A stretch of 64,000 nucleotides of DNA, from NCBI RefSeq assembly GCF_030693625.1, contig NZ_JAUYAF010000024.1, positions 53,992 to 117,991 on the forward strand, written 5' to 3'. Source of the stretch: Phenylobacterium sp. Lineage in GTDB: Bacteria; Pseudomonadota; Alphaproteobacteria; Caulobacterales; Caulobacteraceae. A program made the translations under genes and the position numbers. The notes under the pieces were generated by a model, which was given only the letters and a program-made list of their open reading frames with translations, made no database searches and had not been told where the DNA came from. Shown here in pieces: positions 41,810 to 53,232 of this stretch; the first letter of the stretch is position 1; each line of letters opens with the position of its first letter.

Positions 41810-43213
41810 ATGTCCGACCGCCCCGTCGTCACCCGTATCGCCCCCTCGCCCACCGGCTACATGCATATTGGCACGGCCCGCACGGCCTTGTTCAACTGGC
41901 TTTACGCCAAGCGCACCGGCGGCAAGTTCCTGTTGCGTATCGAAGACACCGATCGCGAACGCTCCACCCTGCCCGCCGTCCAGGCGATCTTCGACGGCAT
42001 GGACTGGCTGGGCCTGATCCCCGATGAAGAGCCGGTGTTCCAGGCCGCGCGCGCCGACAGGCACGTCATCGCCGCCCAGGAGCTGCTGGCCAAGGGCCGC
42101 GCCTATCGCTGCTACATGACGGCCGACGAGCTGACCGCCGAACGCGAAATCGCCCGCGCCGAGGGCCGTGCGGTCCAGTCGCCCTGGCGCGATCAGGACG
42201 CCAACTTCAACGACCGTCCCCATGTCGTGCGCTTCAAGAGTCCCCGCGAGGGCGAGACCGTGATCCACGACCGGGTGAAGGGTGACGTCACCTTCAAGAA
42301 CAAGGACCTGGATGACCTGATCATCCTGCGGACTGACGGCACGCCCACCTACAATCTCGCCGTCATCGTCGATGACCACGAGATGGGGGTCACCCATGTG
42401 ATCCGTGGCGACGACCACCTGAACAACGCCGCCCGCCAGACCCTGATCTATGAGGCGCTGGGGTGGGAGGTTCCTGTCTGGGCCCACCTGCCGATGATCC
42501 ACGGGCCCGACGGCGCCAAGCTGTCCAAGCGCCACGGCGCCCAGGCGGTGAGTGAATTCGACGACATGGGCTACCTGCCCGAGGCCATGCGCAACTATCT
42601 GGCGCGCCTGGGCTGGGGCCACGGCGACGACGAGATCTTCAGCGACGAACAGGCGCAAAGCTGGTTCGACGTCACCGACGTGGTCAGCGCGCCCGCCCGG
42701 CTGGATTGGGCCAAGCTGAACCACATCAACAACCACTATCTGCGCCTCGCCGACATCGACCGGCTGGTGGCCCTGACCCAGCGGGTCCGGGCGAGCCGCG
42801 GCGAGCCCGTGCACGACGCCGACTCAGCCATCCTGCACCGCACCATTCCCCTGGTCCGCGACGGGGCCAAGACCCTACTGGAGCTCGCCGACGCCGTGAT
42901 CTTCGCCCTGAAGCCGCGGCCGCTGGAGCTGCCGGAAAAGGTGACCGGCATGCTGAATGAAGAGACCCGCGCTCGGCTAACCCGGTTGCGCGAAAACCTC
43001 GCCGGCCAGGCCGATTGGGAGGTCCCCGCGCTGGAGGCGGCCCTTCGGGGCTTCGCCGAAAGTGAGGGCGTAGGCCTTGGAAAGATCGGGCCCGCCTTAC
43101 GTGGCGTCCTGTCTGGCGGCGCGTCGGCGCCTGATCTGGCGGGCGCCCTGGTAAGCCTCGGAAAAGCGGAAAGTCTCGGCAGGCTTGACGATGCCCTTTC
43201 ACCCGCTGCGTAA
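41810..43213 (+). CDS. gltX: Glutamyl-tRNA synthetase
   Basis: Charges tRNA-Glu (and in many alphaproteobacteria also tRNA-Gln, for later amidation). 467 residues from the ATG at 41810, starting [19 protein letters not shown] with the HIGH motif as [13 protein letters not shown]. The KMSKS motif is [12 protein letters not shown], and the C-terminal anticodon-binding domain is present. Divergent from comEC over a very short spacer; gltA follows after 56 bases. Confidence 0.97.
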   Translation: MSDRPVVTRIAPSPTGYMHIGTARTALFNWLYAKRTGGKFLLRIEDTDRERSTLPAVQAIFDGMDWLGLIPDEEPVFQAARADRHVIAAQELLAKGRAYRCYMTADELTAEREIARAEGRAVQSPWRDQDANFNDRPHVVRFKSPREGETVIHDRVKGDVTFKNKDLDDLIILRTDGTPTYNLAVIVDDHEMGVTHVIRGDDHLNNAARQTLIYEALGWEVPVWAHLPMIHGPDGAKLSKRHGAQAVSEFDDMGYLPEAMRNYLARLGWGHGDDEIFSDEQAQSWFDVTDVVSAPARLDWAKLNHINNHYLRLADIDRLVALTQRVRASRGEPVHDADSAILHRTIPLVRDGAKTLLELADAVIFALKPRPLELPEKVTGMLNEETRARLTRLRENLAGQADWEVPALEAALRGFAESEGVGLGKIGPALRGVLSGGASAPDLAGALVSLGKAESLGRLDDALSPAA

Positions 43214-43269
43214 GGCGGTATAAGGCTCGCCAAACAGACGTTTTGTTCCAGACATGCGAAGGGGATGGC

Positions 43270-44550
<1,281 letters not shown>

Positions 44551-44576
44551 GCGCTTTCTCGGTCGAGTTTGAGATC

Positions 44577-44611
44577 ATCCGCCGCGCCCTCGGGTTCGGC
44601 GGATTTTCTTT
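44577..44611 (+). terminator. Rho-independent terminator after gltA
   Basis: Stem ATCCGCCG (44577-44584) with CGGCGGAT (44597-44604), 12-base loop, followed by TTTTCTTT. It sits 27 bases after the gltA stop, and lpxB ends just beyond on the other strand. Confidence 0.88.
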
Positions 44612-44616
44612 GGCTG

Positions 44617-45771
44617 TCAGGCGATGATCTTGAGGATGGCGTCAGCCGCCGCATCCGAGGGATCGGGCCCGCCACGGCCCATCTTCTCAAGGGCGCCGTA
44701 CTGGGCGGCGACCTGACGGCCGGCGATGTCGGCATTGTCCAGGCGCAGGGCGGCCTCGCGGGCGAGGTTCTCCGGCGTGCAATCATCCTGGATCAGCTCG
44801 GGGGCGACGATCGTTCCCGCGGCGATGTTGAAGAGGGTGATAGGCCGCTTCACCAGCCGGTTGACCAGGGCGTAGGTCAGCTTGTCGATGCGGTAGCCGA
44901 TGACCATGGGACAGCCGGCCAGGGCCAGCTCGATGGTGACGGTGCCCGAGCAGGCGAGCGCGGCGGTGGCGGCCTTCATGGCGTCCCGCTTGGCCTGATC
45001 GCCTTCCACCACATGGGCGCGGCGGGGCCAGCCGGCGACCTGCGCCTTGACCGCCGCGGCGACGGTCGGCGCGGCGGGGATGACAATCTCCAGGTCCGGG
45101 TGGCTGGCCTTCAGAATCAGGGCGGCCTCGCCGAAGGGCGGCAGGACCCGGGCGATCTCGCTGGGACGACTGCCAGGCAGGACGAGCAGGATCGGGGCCT
45201 GAGGCGAGATGCCGAGATCCTTGCGCAAGCGCGCGGGATCCGCCTTGGAGAAATCCACCTTCAGGGCGGCGTTGCCTACGAAGGTGGTGGCCAGGCCCTC
45301 CGCCTCGAAATAGGGGGCGTCGAAGCTGTGGATCGACAGCAGGTGGTCGACGGCGCCCGCCAGCACCTTGGCGCGGCCCTTGCGCCACGCCCAGACCTGG
45401 GGGGCGACGTACTTCACGAGCGGAATTGAGGGATCGATCTTCCGCAGGCGGTGGGCGACGCGCAGGCTGAAGGCCCAGGAATCGATCAGCACCACCACGT
45501 CGGGCTTCTCACGGGCGGCAAGCGCCACGGTCTGGTCCACCATTTTCATCGCGCGGGGGTAGACGGCGAGCGCGTCCACCACGCCCAGGATGGAGAGCTG
45601 GGCGATATCGAACAGGCTTTCCACGCCCTGGGCGGCCATCTGGGCGCCCCCTGTTCCTATGAAGCGCACCTTGTCGCCCAGGCGGGCGCGCAGGGCCTTG
45701 GCCAGGCCCGCGCCCCGGTCGTCACCGGAGGCCTCAGTGGCTACCAGCATCACGCAGAGCGGCTTGCTCAC
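44617..45771 (-). CDS. lpxB: Lipid-A-disaccharide synthase
   Basis: Glycosyltransferase joining lipid X and UDP-diacylglucosamine. 384 residues starting with GTG at 45771. Seen: VATEASGDDRGAGLAKALR, the nucleotide-sugar region LLVLPGSRPSEIARVLPPF and ACSGTVTIELALAGCPMVIGY. Last gene of the long leftward lpx cluster; its start overlaps the lpxI stop by four bases (GTGA), so the substrate-producing and -using enzymes are coupled. Confidence 0.96.
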   Translation of the reverse strand: MSKPLCVMLVATEASGDDRGAGLAKALRARLGDKVRFIGTGGAQMAAQGVESLFDIAQLSILGVVDALAVYPRAMKMVDQTVALAAREKPDVVVLIDSWAFSLRVAHRLRKIDPSIPLVKYVAPQVWAWRKGRAKVLAGAVDHLLSIHSFDAPYFEAEGLATTFVGNAALKVDFSKADPARLRKDLGISPQAPILLVLPGSRPSEIARVLPPFGEAALILKASHPDLEIVIPAAPTVAAAVKAQVAGWPRRAHVVEGDQAKRDAMKAATAALACSGTVTIELALAGCPMVIGYRIDKLTYALVNRLVKRPITLFNIAAGTIVAPELIQDDCTPENLAREAALRLDNADIAGRQVAAQYGALEKMGRGGPDPSDAAADAILKIIA

Positions 45772-46601
45772 GGTTCCACTCCGAAGATGAACAGGCCCAG
45801 TTCGTCGGCCAGCTCGATCACCGCCTCGCGGTCCAGGACCAGCAGTCCGCCAGCCTCCCCCACGATACCCGCCAAGCCGGCGGCGGCGGCCCGCTGGACA
45901 GTGGCGAGACCGATGGTGGGGAGATCGACACGGGTCTCCTGAATCGGCTTGGGCGCCTTGGCGATCACCCCGCGATAGGTGCCGGGGGTTCCGCGGATGG
46001 CGGTGGGGATTTCGTGGGCCACCCGGCGCAGCATGGCGTCGGTGCCCTCCTGGGCCTCGACCGCCAGCACCAACCCGTCGCAGACCACGGCGCCCTGCCC
46101 CACATCCAGGCGGCCGATCTCGCGGGCCACCAGCAGGGCGCGGTCGATGTCCCCCTGGTGCTCGGGACCCGGCGACACGGCGCCGAGGGCGCCCTTGGGC
46201 AGGGTGAGATCGCTCTTGGCCTCGTGGGCGCCTTCGATGGTGAAGCCCTCCTTGGCGAATTCGTTCAGCACCACCCGCAGCAAGGCGTCGTCGCCATGCC
46301 GCGCCGCCGCAATGATCGCCGGCAGCAGGGCGAGGCCGCGAAGGTCAGGCTTCAGCGTCTTGAAGTCCGGCCGGCTGACATTGCCCACCAGGCAGACAGC
46401 CTGGCACCCGGCGCGTTTCAGGGCCTTGATGGTCTTGCCGATCTCGGCGAGGCCGACATCCGCGCCCGGGAAGCGCTTCAGCTGCGGCTCGGCGAAGCCC
46501 TTGAGTCGAGCGATGAAGACCGCGCGGCCGGCCTGCTCGCAGTGCTCGGCGATCTCCAGGGGCAGCGTGCCGCCGCCGGCGATCAGGCCGAGTTTGCGCA
46601 T
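45768..46601 (-). CDS. lpxI: UDP-2,3-diacylglucosamine diphosphatase LpxI
   Basis: Cleaves UDP-2,3-diacylglucosamine to lipid X; the alphaproteobacterial replacement for LpxH. 277 residues from the ATG at 46601, starting MRKLGLIAGGGTLPLEIAEH. Seen: the family block CLVGNVSRPDFKTLKPDLRG, VLNEFAKEGFTIEGAHE and DLPTIGLATVQRAAAAGLAG. The frame extends further upstream into lpxA without homology. Lies between lpxA (seven bases away) and lpxB, exactly where the pathway step belongs. Confidence 0.95.
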   Translation of the reverse strand: MRKLGLIAGGGTLPLEIAEHCEQAGRAVFIARLKGFAEPQLKRFPGADVGLAEIGKTIKALKRAGCQAVCLVGNVSRPDFKTLKPDLRGLALLPAIIAAARHGDDALLRVVLNEFAKEGFTIEGAHEAKSDLTLPKGALGAVSPGPEHQGDIDRALLVAREIGRLDVGQGAVVCDGLVLAVEAQEGTDAMLRRVAHEIPTAIRGTPGTYRGVIAKAPKPIQETRVDLPTIGLATVQRAAAAGLAGIVGEAGGLLVLDREAVIELADELGLFIFGVEP

Positions 46602-46608
46602 GCGGCGG

Positions 46609-47406
46609 CTAGACCTCGCGCTCGGGCAGGCAGAGCGGGCGGCTGCCGTCGGCGCGGATGAAGTCGATGATCTCGCGGACCTCCTCGGACCCGGCATAGG
46701 TCTCGATGGTGTCGTCGAGGCGCTCCTGGAAGGTGCCTTCGTCGGCGAAGAGCATGCGATAGGCGGCGCGCATCGTATTGATGGTCTCGCGGCTGAAGCC
46801 CCGGCGCTTCAGGCCCACCAGGTTCAGCCCCTCGAGGTGGGCGTGGTTGCCCCAGACCGAGCCATAGGGGATGACGTCCTTCACCACGGCCGCCAGGCCG
46901 CCGATCATCGCGTGCCGCCCGACCCGGGTGAACTGATGGACGGCGGCCAGGCCGCCGACGATCACGAAATCGCCGATCTGGCAGTGGCCGCCCAGCGTGG
47001 CCTGCTTGGTCAAGATCACGTTGTCGCCGACCTTGCAGTCGTGACCGACATGGCTCTCGATCATGTACAGGCCATCAGACCCCACGCTGGTCACGCCGCC
47101 GCCGTTGACGGTGCCGACGTTCATGGTGGCGTGCTCGCGGATGATGTTGCGGTCGCCGATCACCAGCTGGGTGGGCTCGCCCTTGTAGGCGGTGTGCTGA
47201 GGCGGGCCGCCGAGCATGGCGAAGGGATAGACGGTGTTCCCCGAGCCGAGCTCGGTGTGGCCGTCCACGACGATGTGGGAGACCAGCCTGGTGCCCGCGC
47301 CGAGCCTGACATTGGGCCCAACCGTGCAGAACGGGCCGATGACCACGCCGTCGCCAAGGGCCGCGCCGTCGGCGATGATGGAGGTGGGATGGACCTGGAC
47401 GCTCAT
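46609..47406 (-). CDS. lpxA: UDP-N-acetylglucosamine acyltransferase
   Basis: First committed step of lipid A synthesis, acyl-ACP dependent. The ATG at 47406 gives 265 residues beginning [20 protein letters not shown]. Left-handed beta-helix hexapeptide repeats through residue 190 (for example [36 protein letters not shown] with the catalytic His, [20 protein letters not shown]), then the helical C-terminal domain. The upstream extension of the frame runs over fabZ and was excluded. Overlaps fabZ by four bases. Confidence 0.97.
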   Translation of the reverse strand: MSVQVHPTSIIADGAALGDGVVIGPFCTVGPNVRLGAGTRLVSHIVVDGHTELGSGNTVYPFAMLGGPPQHTAYKGEPTQLVIGDRNIIREHATMNVGTVNGGGVTSVGSDGLYMIESHVGHDCKVGDNVILTKQATLGGHCQIGDFVIVGGLAAVHQFTRVGRHAMIGGLAAVVKDVIPYGSVWGNHAHLEGLNLVGLKRRGFSRETINTMRAAYRMLFADEGTFQERLDDTIETYAGSEEVREIIDFIRADGSRPLCLPEREV

Positions 47407-47876
47407 TGGGTGGCCACGACCATGGCGGCGAACTCGCATTCGGCCGCCACCTTGTCGCCCACCATGGCCTGGCCCTGGAACTTGAAGAGGTCGCCGCGGG
47501 CGCGGATCACCTTGACGTTCAGGCGCAGGACGTCGCCGGGCCGCACCGGCTGGCGGAAGCGGCCGTTGTCCACCGAGACGAAGAAGATGGTCTTGCCGGC
47601 CACGTCCACCTCGAGGGACTTGGACATCAGCACCGCGCCGGTCTGGGCGAGCGCCTCGATAATCAGCACGCCCGGCATGACCGGATAGTCCGGGAAGTGG
47701 CCCTGGAAGAAGGGCTCGTTGATCGTCACGCACTTGATGCCGACGATGGATTCACTGGCCTTGTAGTCCTCGCAGCGGTCGACCAGCAGGAAGGGATAGC
47801 GATGCGGGATCCGCTTCACGATCTCGGTGATGTCGATCTCGGTGGGAGACTCATTGACGGGGGCCTTGCGGCTCAT
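47403..47876 (-). CDS. fabZ: 3-hydroxyacyl-ACP dehydratase FabZ
   Basis: Dehydrates 3-hydroxyacyl-ACP in fatty-acid elongation; competes with LpxA and LpxD for the same 3-hydroxyacyl-ACP. 157 residues, hot-dog fold. The active-site loop is [20 protein letters not shown] with the catalytic His and a nearby Glu; N-terminal [13 protein letters not shown] is typical. Overlaps lpxD (start 47876, lpxD stop at 47873) and lpxA by four bases each, so all three are translationally linked. Confidence 0.97.
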   Translation of the reverse strand: MSRKAPVNESPTEIDITEIVKRIPHRYPFLLVDRCEDYKASESIVGIKCVTINEPFFQGHFPDYPVMPGVLIIEALAQTGAVLMSKSLEVDVAGKTIFFVSVDNGRFRQPVRPGDVLRLNVKVIRARGDLFKFQGQAMVGDKVAAECEFAAMVVATQ

Positions 47877-48898
47877 TGATCAGGTTCCTCGCGACGGCGC
47901 ACGGCGGCCGCCTTGGTCAGCCAGGCGACTTCGCGCAGCCATTGTCGCATGGGCATGGCCGGGTATCCGCCCATGACCGCCTTGGGGGCGACGTCCCGGA
48001 AAACGCCGGCGCCCGCGCCGATCTGAGCGCCTTCGCCGATGATGACGTGGTCGGCCACTCCGGCCCGGCCACCGAACGCCGAGCCATCCCCAATCGTCAC
48101 GCTGCCTGAAATCCCCGTGAAGGCCGCCATCACACAGTTGCGGCCGACGCGCACGTTGTGAGCGATCTGCACGAGGTTGTCGATCTTGGTGTTCTCCCCC
48201 AGGACCGTGTCCTCATAGGCTCCGCGGTCGATGCAGGTGTTGGCGCCGACGGTCACCCCGTCCTGCAGAATCACCCGGCCAAGCTGCGGGATATCGATCA
48301 CCCCGGTGGGCCCGGCGGTCGCGCCGAACCCGGCCTCGCCGATGACCGCGCCAGCCAGGATCTTCACCCGATCGCCCAGCAGGGCGCAGTGGATGCTGAC
48401 ATTGGCGCCGATGACGCAGTCACGGCCAATGGCGACCCCAGGTCCGATGACGGTGTTGGGGCCGACGACGGAGCCCCGGCCGATCTGGGCGCCCTGACCG
48501 ATGACCACACCAGGGCTGATGATCGCCCCCTCCTCCACCCTCGCGTCGCGGGAGACCGCGGCTGCCCCGGCGTGCAGGCGCGGCCGGTGGAGCCGTTGGC
48601 CGGACATGGCGTAGGCGGCGGTGGGTTGGCGGGTCACCAGGGCGACGCAGCCCTGGGGCACGAGGCCGATGTCCCGATCGGTGACGAAACACGCCGCGGC
48701 GCGGGTCTCTGCCAGCTCGGCGGCCAGCTTGCGATCGGAGAAGTAGGTGATGCTGTCGGCGCTCGCTCGCGCCAGGATCGCAACGCGGGCGACCTGCACC
48801 GAGCCGGCCCCGGGCGCCGACAATTCGGCCCCGGTCAGCGCGGCGAGCTCCGCCAGGGAGACGGGGCCCAGATCTTCGAAAAAGCGCGGGTCAGGCAT
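47873..48898 (-). CDS. lpxD: UDP-3-O-acylglucosamine N-acyltransferase
   Basis: Third acyl-transfer step of lipid A. 341 residues from the ATG at 48898 (a TTG codon directly before is not preferred). N-terminal uridine-binding domain (to about 105; DSITYFSDRKLAAEL), then a long left-handed beta helix of hexapeptide repeats (IGQGAQIGRGSVVGPNTVIG), with the catalytic His region in NLVQIAHNVRVGRNCVMAA. C-terminal helix completes it. Between skp (40 bases upstream) and fabZ. Confidence 0.96.
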   Translation of the reverse strand: MPDPRFFEDLGPVSLAELAALTGAELSAPGAGSVQVARVAILARASADSITYFSDRKLAAELAETRAAACFVTDRDIGLVPQGCVALVTRQPTAAYAMSGQRLHRPRLHAGAAAVSRDARVEEGAIISPGVVIGQGAQIGRGSVVGPNTVIGPGVAIGRDCVIGANVSIHCALLGDRVKILAGAVIGEAGFGATAGPTGVIDIPQLGRVILQDGVTVGANTCIDRGAYEDTVLGENTKIDNLVQIAHNVRVGRNCVMAAFTGISGSVTIGDGSAFGGRAGVADHVIIGEGAQIGAGAGVFRDVAPKAVMGGYPAMPMRQWLREVAWLTKAAAVRRREEPDQ

Positions 48899-48938
48899 CA
48901 AGCACTCTCAGCTCGACCCGCGCATAGCCCGAGTCGTT

Positions 48939-49565
48939 CTATTTGCGGGCGGGAGCCGCAGCTTGCGGGGCGGCGGCCGGTTGGTCCAGCCGTTCGCGCT
49001 CAAAGGCGAACTGAGTGATCTTGGCGTTGAGGCCGGTGAGGATCGCCGGGCTGATGTCCATGGCCGGATTGGCGACCAGCACGGACTCGGCGCGCAGCAG
49101 GACGCTGCACTGACGCTGCTGGTAGACCTGACGCATGATCGGCTCCATTTCCTGGCCGACGCGGCCAAGGGCCTTCTGCTGCGTGCGGTCAAGCTCATTG
49201 TCCCGCTGCTGCGACTTGCGCTTGTAGGCATTCAGCCGCACCTGCAGGCCGGCCGCACGGGTGTCGAAGGTTCCCTGGTCCAACGTGGCCTTCTGGCTCT
49301 CCAGAGCTTGGCCGTCCCTCTGCAGGGCGGCTTCCTCGGCCTTCAGCTCGGCCTCAACTTGGGCCAGGATCTGCTGCATGCGGGTCTGGACGTGCTTGCC
49401 CACCGTTGAGCTGGAGATGACGCCCTGGATCGACATGACGCAGACCCCTGGAAGGGCGGGACCGTGAGTGATGGTCGGCGCGGCCGCCTGGGCGAAGGCC
49501 GAGGAGCTGGCGCTGAGCGAGAGCGCGGCGACGCAGGTCGCCGCGACTAGGTTTTTGATCGTCAT
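48939..49565 (-). CDS. OmpH/Skp-family periplasmic chaperone
   Basis: Holds unfolded outer-membrane proteins on the way to BamA. 208 residues with an N-terminal signal peptide (VAATCVAALSLSASSSAFAQA, cleaved about residue 27) and then an Ala/Gln/Glu-rich coiled region (QILAQVEAELKAEEAALQRD) of the Skp arm type. The C-terminal tail is Ala/Pro rich, unlike E. coli Skp. Five bases after bamA on the same strand, the standard bamA-skp-lpxD order. Confidence 0.88.
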   Translation of the reverse strand: MTIKNLVAATCVAALSLSASSSAFAQAAAPTITHGPALPGVCVMSIQGVISSSTVGKHVQTRMQQILAQVEAELKAEEAALQRDGQALESQKATLDQGTFDTRAAGLQVRLNAYKRKSQQRDNELDRTQQKALGRVGQEMEPIMRQVYQQRQCSVLLRAESVLVANPAMDISPAILTGLNAKITQFAFERERLDQPAAAPQAAAPARK

Positions 49566-49570
49566 GGGGG

Positions 49571-51970
49571 TCAGAACTTCGTTGAAGTGGAGAAACGGAA
49601 GGTTTCGGTCTTGTCGTAGTCTTCTTTGGCCAAAACTTGGCTGAAGTCGAAACGGATGGGACCCATCGGAGACTTCCAGAACACCGAGAGACCGGCCGTG
49701 GCGCGCAACGACAGGTCGTCGAAGATCAGCGGATCGCGCGTCCCGGCAGGATAGGGAAGGTTTGTGACCGGATTGATCGAGCCGGGCTGATATTCCTTGT
49801 CCACGTCATCCAGCAGGCCGACGGTGCCGAAGTCGGTGAACAGGGCGGCCTTGATCCCGTACTGCTCGGGCACGAAGGTCGGAATGGTCAGCTCCACCGA
49901 ACCGATGGCGTAGGCGCGACCACCCAAGGCGTCACTGCGGGCGAAGTTGGTGTCCCGCGGGCCAAGACCCGCCGTCTCGAAGCCGCGGAAGCTGTTGCCG
50001 CCCTTGTAGGAGCGGTCGTTGATGCGGATCGTGTCGCCGCTCCAGCCGGCGATATAGCCCGCCTGGCCAGTGACGCTGAGGATGAAGTTCTTGTTGAAGC
50101 CGTGGTACCAGCCGCCGTCGATGTCGGTCTTGATGTAGTTCACATCGCCGCCGACGCCGGCCAGGTCCTGGCTGATATCGGCGTAGAAGCCGCGGGTCGG
50201 ATTGATCGGATTGTTCCGGCGATCCAGGCGCAGGCCATAGCCCACGAGAGAGGTCAGGAACGCTCCGCGCTGGGCGCAGAGCGACAGGGAGACGATCGGC
50301 GAGGTCGGATCGCAGTAGGTGTCGTCAATGTCCACCTCGTCCTGCCGCAGCACGTAGCGCGTGGTCATCGACGAGTTCAGGGTCAGCGGGAACCCGGCGC
50401 GCAGGTTCATGCCCAGCGTGCTGGTCTGATAGGCCGAGTAGTCGGTCAGGTCGTAGCGGTAGGAGTAGATGTCCACCCCGGCCCGCAGATTGCGACCCAG
50501 GAAGCGCGGCTCAGTGAAGGAGAAGTCCACCTGCTGGCGCAGGGAGCCCACGGAAATCCGGGCCCGCACATCCTGGCCGCGGCCCCGGAAGTTGCGCTGG
50601 GTGACACCGAGATCCAGGACGAGCTGGTCGACCGACGAATAGCCGGCGCTGAACGAGAGCTCCCCGGTGGGCTGCTCCTCAACCTGCACCTGCAGGGTCG
50701 TGCGGTCCGGCGCGGATCCCGGGATTTCGGTGATGTTGACGTCCTTGAAGAAGCCAAGGGCGCGGATGTTGTTCTTCGACCGGTCCACCAGGGCGCGGTT
50801 GTAGGCGTCGCCCTCCACCAGGTTCAATTCCCGGCGGATGACGTAGTCGAGGGTCTGGCTGTTGCCGACGATGTCGATGCGCTCGACATAGACGCGCGGA
50901 CCTTCACGGACCTGGAAGACCACGTCGACGGTCTTGGTTTCCCTGTTGGCCACATAGCGCGGCCGGACGTCCACCGAGGCGAAGCCCGCGGCGCCGGCGG
51001 CGAAGGTCAGGGAGTCGGTGGCGCTCTCGATGATCTCGTCGCGATAGAGCTCGCCCGAGCGGATCGGCACCAGCTGCAGCAGCAGGTTCTTGTCCAGCTT
51101 CTGTAGTTCGGTCTCCACGGAGATCTTGCCGAACTTGTATTCCGGGCCCTCGTCAAGGGTATAGGTGATGACAAAGCCATTCTTATCGGTGGACAGTTCG
51201 GCCACGGCCGAGATCACGCGGAAGTCGTAGAAGCCGCGGTTACGGTAGTGCTTGCGCAGCTGTTCCTTGTCGTACTCGAGCCGATCAGGGTCGTAGTTGG
51301 CGTTCGAGGAGAAGAACTTGTACCAGCTGGTCTGCTCGGTCACGACGACGTCGCGCAGGTCGTTGTCGGAGAATTCCTGGTTGCCCAGGAAGTTGACCCG
51401 CAGCACGCCGCTCTTGGGCCCTTCGTCGATTTCGAAGATCAGGTCGACGCGTTTCTGGGGCAGCTCGACGATCTTCGGCGACACCGTGGCGGAGATCCGC
51501 CCCGAGCGGCGATACAGCTCGACAATGCGCTGCACATCGGCCTGGACCTTGGCGCGGGTGAAGATGCCGCGCGGACGCACGGTGACCTCGTCGCGCAGCT
51601 TGTCTTCCTTCAGGCCGGAATTGCCCTCGAAGACCACCTTGTTGACGATCGGGTTCTCCACGACCGTGATGGTCAGGTCCCCGTTCAGCAGGTTGATCTT
51701 CACATCCGAGAACAGGTCTGTGCGGAACAGCGCCTTCAGCGCCAGGTCGAGCTTGGCGGGGTCGGCGGCCTCACCGGCCTGGATCGGCAGATAGGAGAGC
51801 ACGGTCGACTGCTCGATACGTTCATTGCCCTGAACAATGATACGCTGCACGACGCCGCCTTGCTCAGCGGCCTGGGCGAAGGCGAGACTCGGCAGGGTGA
51901 TCGCGGTCGAGCCCAGAAGCAGGGCGAGACCGGAGGCGAGCGCGGCGCGGTGGGCGCGGGTTCTTTGCAT
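49571..51970 (-). CDS. bamA: Outer-membrane protein assembly factor BamA
   Basis: Beta-barrel insertase of the outer membrane. 799 residues from the ATG at 51970 (a TTG at 51985 is the alternative). Signal peptide (about 1-35, ending LAFAQA), five POTRA domains (about 38-440, opening RIIVQGNERIEQSTVLSYL), and a C-terminal 16-strand barrel (about 450-799) ending in an aromatic residue (FSTSTKF), the usual barrel-signal end. The lid-lock motif GGNSFRGFETAGLGPRD is present. Sits between rseP and skp. Confidence 0.97.
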   Translation of the reverse strand: MQRTRAHRAALASGLALLLGSTAITLPSLAFAQAAEQGGVVQRIIVQGNERIEQSTVLSYLPIQAGEAADPAKLDLALKALFRTDLFSDVKINLLNGDLTITVVENPIVNKVVFEGNSGLKEDKLRDEVTVRPRGIFTRAKVQADVQRIVELYRRSGRISATVSPKIVELPQKRVDLIFEIDEGPKSGVLRVNFLGNQEFSDNDLRDVVVTEQTSWYKFFSSNANYDPDRLEYDKEQLRKHYRNRGFYDFRVISAVAELSTDKNGFVITYTLDEGPEYKFGKISVETELQKLDKNLLLQLVPIRSGELYRDEIIESATDSLTFAAGAAGFASVDVRPRYVANRETKTVDVVFQVREGPRVYVERIDIVGNSQTLDYVIRRELNLVEGDAYNRALVDRSKNNIRALGFFKDVNITEIPGSAPDRTTLQVQVEEQPTGELSFSAGYSSVDQLVLDLGVTQRNFRGRGQDVRARISVGSLRQQVDFSFTEPRFLGRNLRAGVDIYSYRYDLTDYSAYQTSTLGMNLRAGFPLTLNSSMTTRYVLRQDEVDIDDTYCDPTSPIVSLSLCAQRGAFLTSLVGYGLRLDRRNNPINPTRGFYADISQDLAGVGGDVNYIKTDIDGGWYHGFNKNFILSVTGQAGYIAGWSGDTIRINDRSYKGGNSFRGFETAGLGPRDTNFARSDALGGRAYAIGSVELTIPTFVPEQYGIKAALFTDFGTVGLLDDVDKEYQPGSINPVTNLPYPAGTRDPLIFDDLSLRATAGLSVFWKSPMGPIRFDFSQVLAKEDYDKTETFRFSTSTKF

Positions 51971-52000
51971 CGTTTCTGCCGTCAACGGAAATGGGGGGGG

Positions 52001-53218
52001 TCAGGAAAGCAGACCGCCGAGGATTTTGAACACACGCAGTTGCTGCAGATCGTTCCAGGTCGCGAACAACATCAATCCCAGCAACAGCGCAAGGCCCACA
52101 CGATAACCCGCGGCCTGAACCTTGGCCGCCAGAGGCCTGCGGGCCACAGCTTCGTAGGCGTAGAACAGCAGGTGGCCACCGTCCAGCACAGGCACCGGCA
52201 GCAGATTCATGAAGCCGATGCCCACCGACAGCACGGCGGCGAGACCCAGCAGGGCGACGCCGGCGCCGAGAACCTGTGATCCGAGGTCGGGCGCTCCCAG
52301 GGCCCCGGTCTGCGCGACCTGGCCCGAGACCCGGGCGATGCCCAGGGGCCCGCTCAGCTGGTCGGCGGAGACCTGACCCGTGACCATGCGGCCAAGGTAG
52401 TAGACCGTGGTGCTGAGCACGCGCCACGTCCGTTCGATACCCTTGCCGACGGCTTCGATGGGATTGTAGCGGACATGCACATAGTCCTCGCGCGCCTGAG
52501 CGGGCACGATCCCCAGGGTGCCCTGGAGACGTTCGCCGCCGAGACCGTCGGAGCGCATCTGCAGCTTGGAGGTGGCGGTCAGCGACACCTCATCGGTTCC
52601 GCGGCGCACCACGAACACCGTGGGCAGGTTCACCCGAAGCTGGGCCACCTCGGCCAGGTCCATGAAGCTCTTGACCGGACGGCCGTTCGCCTCGGCGATG
52701 AGGTCGCCGGCGCGGAATCCCGCCTGGGCGGCGGGACTGCCGGCGGCCACGGAGGCCACCTTGGCCGGCAGGAGGTGTTCTCCGAGGGCGAAGACCAGGG
52801 TGGCGAACAGGATGACGGCGAGGACAAAGTTGGCCATCGGGCCCGCGGCGGCGATCACCGCCCGCTGCCAGATCGGCTTGAAGTGGAAATAGCGGGAGAG
52901 CGCCCCCTCCCCTTCGCGGGCCACGATGGACTGGCGCAGGGTCTCCAGGTCGTCCTGGTCGGGCACGCTGGCGGCGTTGTCGTCGCCGGCAAAGGCGACA
53001 TAGCCGCCGACCGGCGCCCAGCCGATCCGCCACTGCACCCCCGACTTGTCGGTCCAGGACGCGATGGCCTTGCCAAACCCGATGGAGAACCGGTCGATGG
53101 CGACGCCGAAACTCTTCGCCGCCCAGAAGTGCCCCAGCTCATGGATGGTGACCACAAGGGTCAGCACCAAGATGAAGGGCACGATGTAAATCAGAGCCGT
53201 CTGAAGAAATGAAAGCAT
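52001..53218 (-). CDS. rseP: Site-2 intramembrane metalloprotease RseP (MmpA-type)
   Basis: Cuts membrane-anchored anti-sigma factors and remnant signal peptides; in Caulobacter the relative MmpA cleaves PodJ. 405 residues from the ATG at 53218. Zinc motif H26-E-L-G-H30 in the first membrane segment, a PDZ domain in the middle (VASVAAGSPAAQAGFRAGDL) and the third motif NLLPVPVLDGGHLLFYAY near the C-terminus. The frame open further upstream overlaps dxr and was excluded. It lies 14 bases after dxr and 30 before bamA. Confidence 0.95.
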   Translation of the reverse strand: MLSFLQTALIYIVPFILVLTLVVTIHELGHFWAAKSFGVAIDRFSIGFGKAIASWTDKSGVQWRIGWAPVGGYVAFAGDDNAASVPDQDDLETLRQSIVAREGEGALSRYFHFKPIWQRAVIAAAGPMANFVLAVILFATLVFALGEHLLPAKVASVAAGSPAAQAGFRAGDLIAEANGRPVKSFMDLAEVAQLRVNLPTVFVVRRGTDEVSLTATSKLQMRSDGLGGERLQGTLGIVPAQAREDYVHVRYNPIEAVGKGIERTWRVLSTTVYYLGRMVTGQVSADQLSGPLGIARVSGQVAQTGALGAPDLGSQVLGAGVALLGLAAVLSVGIGFMNLLPVPVLDGGHLLFYAYEAVARRPLAAKVQAAGYRVGLALLLGLMLFATWNDLQQLRVFKILGGLLS

Positions 53219-53232
53219 GGCGAGGCTACTCC